Positions 61,273-64,000 of a stretch of DNA of 64,000 bases are shown piece by piece. Origin of the DNA: Mucilaginibacter daejeonensis (lineage in GTDB: Bacteria; Bacteroidota; Bacteroidia; Sphingobacteriales; Sphingobacteriaceae); contig NZ_CP086068.1 of the NCBI RefSeq assembly GCF_020783335.1, positions 806,001 to 870,000 of the forward strand, written 5' to 3'. A program made the position numbers and the translations under genes. Position 1 is the first letter of the stretch. Every line of letters begins with the position of its first letter. The notes under the pieces were generated by a model. The model saw only the letters and a list, made by a program, of their open reading frames with translations. It was not told where the DNA came from and searched no databases.

Positions 61273-61437
61273 ATGAAGAGGACCATTTTAACCATAGCAT
61301 TAGTAGCATCATTGATCAGTATGTTGACCAGTTGTATGGTGCAGGAGCGCCGCCCATACCGTTATCGTAACCACGGGCCGTACCGTCATCACGGGCCGTA
61401 TGATAGTAACGGCTACCGGTATAACAACAGGTGGTAA
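61273..61437 (+). CDS. Small His/Tyr-rich putative lipoprotein
   Basis: 54 aa, not reported by a 60-codon cutoff. MKRTILTIALVASLISMLTS is a lipoprotein signal with Cys21 (LTSC). The mature part is very basic and aromatic: YRYRNHGPYRHHGPY contains a repeated H-G-P-Y unit, then NGYRYNNRW. A perfect terminator starts 8 bp after the stop, supporting a real transcript. Envelope-located; a metal- or peptidoglycan-related role is possible, but function is unknown. Confidence 0.7.
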   Translation: MKRTILTIALVASLISMLTSCMVQERRPYRYRNHGPYRHHGPYDSNGYRYNNRW

Positions 61438-61444
61438 CCATTTC

Positions 61445-61481
61445 AACAGGCCGGGATATGCTCCCGGCCTGTTTTGTTTTT
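61445..61481 (+). terminator. Terminator of the small lipoprotein gene
   Basis: AACAGGCCGGGA (61445-61456), loop TATGC, TCCCGGCCTGTT (61462-61473), then TTGTTTTT. 12-bp perfect stem. Confidence 0.9.
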
Positions 61482-61529
61482 ACGGGTATTACTGTATCTT
61501 GTCATCTCCACTAACCTGACCTGTAGTTT

Positions 61530-62681
61530 ATGAGATACAAGCTCACCCTGCTATTCCTGTTCGCCTGCTGTACGTTCACTCATGCGCAGGATTCCCTGTA
61601 CGCTCGCCGCATGTTGGATACCCTGACCTCCCGTTATTTTTGGGGACGCGGTTATACTAAAGATGGTATGGGTAAGGCGGCCAAATTTATAGCGGCACAA
61701 TTCAAAAGTTCAGGGTTGCAACCCCTGGATGGCAAGGATATGCTGCAGCCGTTCAGCTTTAATGTGAACACCTTTCCGGGTAAAATGGAGGTGGCCGTGA
61801 ACGGGCATGCGCTGGTGCCGGGTAAAGACTTTATCGTAACTCCTGGTAGCCGAGGCGTTAAAGCTAAAGGTGATCTGGTACAAAAGGACAGCGTGACCTA
61901 TGTTGACGAGCAGGACCGCATCATTGTGACCCTGAAAGATAAACTCACCTGGTCGGTAGCGCAGGAGGTAGACGACTATACCGAGTTACAGATCGATAAA
62001 AAAGGGCTGGCAGAGGTGCCTAAGAGCATCAACGTTAACATAGAGAATAAGCTGATCGAGGGTTTCAAGACGGCCAATATTTGCGCCATGGTAAAAGGCA
62101 CCGTGAAACCCGATAGTGTCATCATGTTCACGGGGCATTACGACCACCTGGGCGGCATGGGTGCCGATACCTATTTCCCCGGAGCCAATGATAATGCCAG
62201 CGGGATGGCCATGCTGTTAAGTTTGGCCAGGTACTACGCCGCGCATCCTCAGCCTTATACCATCGCTTTTATGTGTTTCGCGGGTGAGGAGGCCGGCATA
62301 TTAGGGTCGAAATATTTTACCGAACATCCACTGATCCCATTAAGCCGCATCAAGTTCCTGCTCAATATGGATATTATGGGCACGGGTAACGAAGGCATTA
62401 CGGTGGTGAACGCTACCGTTTATCCTAAACAGTTCGAACTCATTAAACAGGTGAACGCTAAAGGTAACTACCTGGCCAAGATCGCCTCGCGGGGTAAGGC
62501 GGCCAATAGCGATCACTACTGGTTCACCGAAAAGGGCGTTCCTGCGTTCTTCATATACACCATGGGTGGCATCAAAGCTTACCACGATGTTTTTGATGTG
62601 AGCCGCACCTTACCGTTGACCGAGTATAACGATCTGTTCAAACTGATCACCGGCTTTGCCGATGGGTTGATGAAGCAGTGA
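61530..62681 (+). CDS. M28 family zinc aminopeptidase, exported
   Basis: 383 aa with signal peptide (MRYKLTLLFLFACCTFTHAQ). The di-zinc site of M28 peptidases is visible: FTGHYDHLG (His), GANDNASG (bridging Asp), FAGEEAG (Glu-Glu), LLNMDIMG (Asp) and KAYHDVFD (His). An insertion between ~75 and 185 replaces a PA-like domain. It removes N-terminal amino acids from peptides in the periplasm. Its stop abuts the stop of the AlkD-like gene on the other strand. Confidence 0.92.
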   Translation: MRYKLTLLFLFACCTFTHAQDSLYARRMLDTLTSRYFWGRGYTKDGMGKAAKFIAAQFKSSGLQPLDGKDMLQPFSFNVNTFPGKMEVAVNGHALVPGKDFIVTPGSRGVKAKGDLVQKDSVTYVDEQDRIIVTLKDKLTWSVAQEVDDYTELQIDKKGLAEVPKSINVNIENKLIEGFKTANICAMVKGTVKPDSVIMFTGHYDHLGGMGADTYFPGANDNASGMAMLLSLARYYAAHPQPYTIAFMCFAGEEAGILGSKYFTEHPLIPLSRIKFLLNMDIMGTGNEGITVVNATVYPKQFELIKQVNAKGNYLAKIASRGKAANSDHYWFTEKGVPAFFIYTMGGIKAYHDVFDVSRTLPLTEYNDLFKLITGFADGLMKQ

Positions 62682-63788
62682 TCACGCTGGGCAAAGTTCA
62701 AAACTGCCGCGTGCCTTTTCCTGCCCGTTAATGATCACCGATACTTCGTGCGTGCCGCAATAATAGGTACGGGTGGTGATCACCACAAAACGGTGCCGAC
62801 GGTCGATCGTGCAGGTCTCGCCCGGCTGGTAAATGCGTTCGCTGATCTTAAATACTTTTTTGGATAGCTTTCCATTCTTCATCAAGTAGAATAAGGCATA
62901 CTCTAAACGTATCTTTTGGGCCACGTCACGCTCATTGCGTAGGGTGAACCTGATATCCAGGTCGCCGCCAATAGTAACTTTTGGAGTAATGATCTGGAGG
63001 TTGGTAAGCGTTACTTGCGTAGCATCCAGTCCGAAGTGTTTGAGTATCTCGGTGTGCCCTTGCTTGAGCAGCGTGCGGCTTCCGTGTTTGATGATGGCGT
63101 CTGTTTCGGCACTGATGCCCTGCCAATCGCGGGCGATCTGCAACACCACATCTGGGTGATCGCGGGCTATATCATTCAAACTGTTGGCCACGCTACGGCG
63201 CACCCACTCCGATGGGTCGTTCTTCAGCTTCTCGAGGATAGGTATGATCAGTTGCGGGTCTTTTTTCAACGCGGGTACCGCCATCGCCCAGGGTAAACGG
63301 CTGCGGCTGCCCTCGCTGGCCAGTCGGCGCACGGCGTAGCTATCATGATCGGCCCATTTCAGCATCTGTGCCAGCATTGCATCGGTGTACCTGATCAGGA
63401 ACGGGCGGACCGCGAACTCGCAGCTTACCAACTGGGTGATCTGCTCTATGGCATGCACCGATGTATCGTAGTCGTCCAGACCGTAAACCTCCACATAGTC
63501 GGGCAACAGCATTAAGGGTAACATATCCATGCCGATCATGGTGCGGCGTAGCTCAGGTATCAGCTGTTCGATCACCCTAACGGCCTCAGTATATGCCGAC
63601 GGCATGAACTGGTGCAGCACCATGGCCGTATGCCGCATGCGCTGTTTCAGCTCCATGCCGTCGAACGCAGGTGTGTAAATGCGTTGTATGAAAAGCTTCC
63701 CATCAAGTTGAGGTAGCACATGCGCCAATGCGGTGGTGAACCGGCCGTAAAAAGCGGGCGAATAGTATTCTTTGAGCGGAGTGGCCAT
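62682..63788 (-). CDS. AlkD-like DNA alkylation repair protein (HEAT repeats)
   Basis: 368 aa of helical HEAT-like repeats: LASEGSRSRLPWAMAVPALKKDPQLIIPILEKLKNDPSEWVRRSVANSLNDIARDHP, as in the AlkC/AlkD family, in which a curved repeat array holds DNA and alkylated bases are excised. The last ~110 residues (TPKVTIGGDLDIRFTLRNERD...) form a beta-sandwich-like extension seen in the COG4335 branch. The catalytic Asp/Trp of AlkD was not assigned. Abuts the M28 gene without spacer. Confidence 0.8.
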   Translation of the reverse strand: MATPLKEYYSPAFYGRFTTALAHVLPQLDGKLFIQRIYTPAFDGMELKQRMRHTAMVLHQFMPSAYTEAVRVIEQLIPELRRTMIGMDMLPLMLLPDYVEVYGLDDYDTSVHAIEQITQLVSCEFAVRPFLIRYTDAMLAQMLKWADHDSYAVRRLASEGSRSRLPWAMAVPALKKDPQLIIPILEKLKNDPSEWVRRSVANSLNDIARDHPDVVLQIARDWQGISAETDAIIKHGSRTLLKQGHTEILKHFGLDATQVTLTNLQIITPKVTIGGDLDIRFTLRNERDVAQKIRLEYALFYLMKNGKLSKKVFKISERIYQPGETCTIDRRHRFVVITTRTYYCGTHEVSVIINGQEKARGSFELCPA

Positions 63789-63877
63789 TGGGCTAATTTA
63801 AAAGTAATATCCGTATCAATGTCATGGTGTTTAACTGCCTCTTGTTCGTGATCCATAGTAAAGCTACCTTTACCGCA

Positions 63878-64000
63878 ATGAGATACTTATACCTCCTGGT
63901 GGCCATTATATCTGAGGTGATCGCCACGTCGGCGCTCAAATCGTCCGAGAATTTTTCGCGGTTGTGGCCGTCGGTGCTGGTGGTGCTGGGCTATGCTTCG
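63878..64000 (+). CDS. SMR-family multidrug efflux protein, 3' end missing
   Basis: The first 41 codons are present, cut by the right edge. [20 protein letters not shown] has the essential membrane-embedded Glu (SEV, Glu13) of EmrE/QacE-type proteins, followed by [19 protein letters not shown], typical of the loop and second helix. Such four-helix proteins exchange protons for cationic toxins. No partner gene can be seen. Confidence 0.85.
   Translation, partial: MRYLYLLVAIISEVIATSALKSSENFSRLWPSVLVVLGYAS

Noticed and set aside
1..64000. CRISPR arrays, rRNA genes, complete insertion sequences, prophage genes
   Set aside because: No regularly spaced repeats, rRNA-like sequence, intact transposase or phage structural genes were seen on either strand.

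Overview
The window looks like chromosomal DNA of a Bacteroidota bacterium, most likely of the Sphingobacteriaceae (Mucilaginibacter/Pedobacter-like; the genus is a guess from protein style). The signs are a SusC/SusD pair, TonB-dependent receptors with carboxypeptidase-regulatory N-termini, MG2-type surface proteins, many exported glycosidases, and several TAnnTTTG promoter boxes of the Bacteroidota type.

Layout. (1) 1-3300: end of an esterase gene and an MG2-domain protein, closed on the right by a 42-nt 3' half of a tRNA-Met gene and a terminator. This looks like the right attachment site of an integrated island whose left end lies outside the window. (2) 3348-5411: a soluble PAS-GAF-PAS histidine kinase. 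(3) 5643-28375: a glycan-utilisation region with aspartylglucosaminidase and cutC, a GH3 enzyme, a susD/susC pair, and a divergent compact operon ROK regulator - GH29 - GH2 - GH20 - GH29 - sialidase-fold protein - GH92. This enzyme set fits N-glycan breakdown, possibly plant-type N-glycans. A perfect 20-bp inverted repeat lies between susC and the ROK gene. (4) 28443-30861: a zinc-homeostasis block (COG0523 GTPase and a divergent Zur/Fur repressor, with a 49-nt palindrome in front of the GTPase) and mgtC. (5) 31048-35558: MFS transporter, ArsB-type permease, AraC regulator and a Tet(X)-like flavin monooxygenase. (6) 35667-41129: the imuA-imuB-dnaE2 mutagenic repair cassette. (7) 41255-49860: an acyl-reductase-like SDR, a TonB receptor plus two-component operon, a GH43 enzyme and a GNAT acetyltransferase. 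(8) 49883-55155: uvrA, a 0.73-kb stretch without a convincing gene but with GTTACAT repeats, an ECF sigma factor with a small partner, and nth. (9) 55190-57838: one very AT-rich 882-aa gene of unknown family with a PD-(D/E)xK-like N-terminus, the best candidate here for an undescribed (defence) function. (10) 58025-64000: housekeeping and small genes (dienelactone hydrolase, accA, LTxxQ protein, M28 peptidase, AlkD-like protein, start of an SMR efflux gene), with a palindromic intergenic repeat at about 61.1 kb.

How the genes work together. In the glycan region, surface capture and import by SusD/SusC would feed a battery of exo-acting enzymes removing fucose (two GH29), xylose (GH3, if it is a xylosidase), N-acetylglucosamine (GH20), alpha-mannose (GH92) and the core beta-mannose (GH2). 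The Tat-exported amidase would release the last GlcNAc from asparagine. The ROK protein is the likely sugar-sensing repressor. Three DNA-repair units (imuA-imuB-dnaE2, uvrA, nth) plus an AlkD-like gene occur in the right half but are not one operon. All functions are read from sequence motifs by eye; no database search was run.
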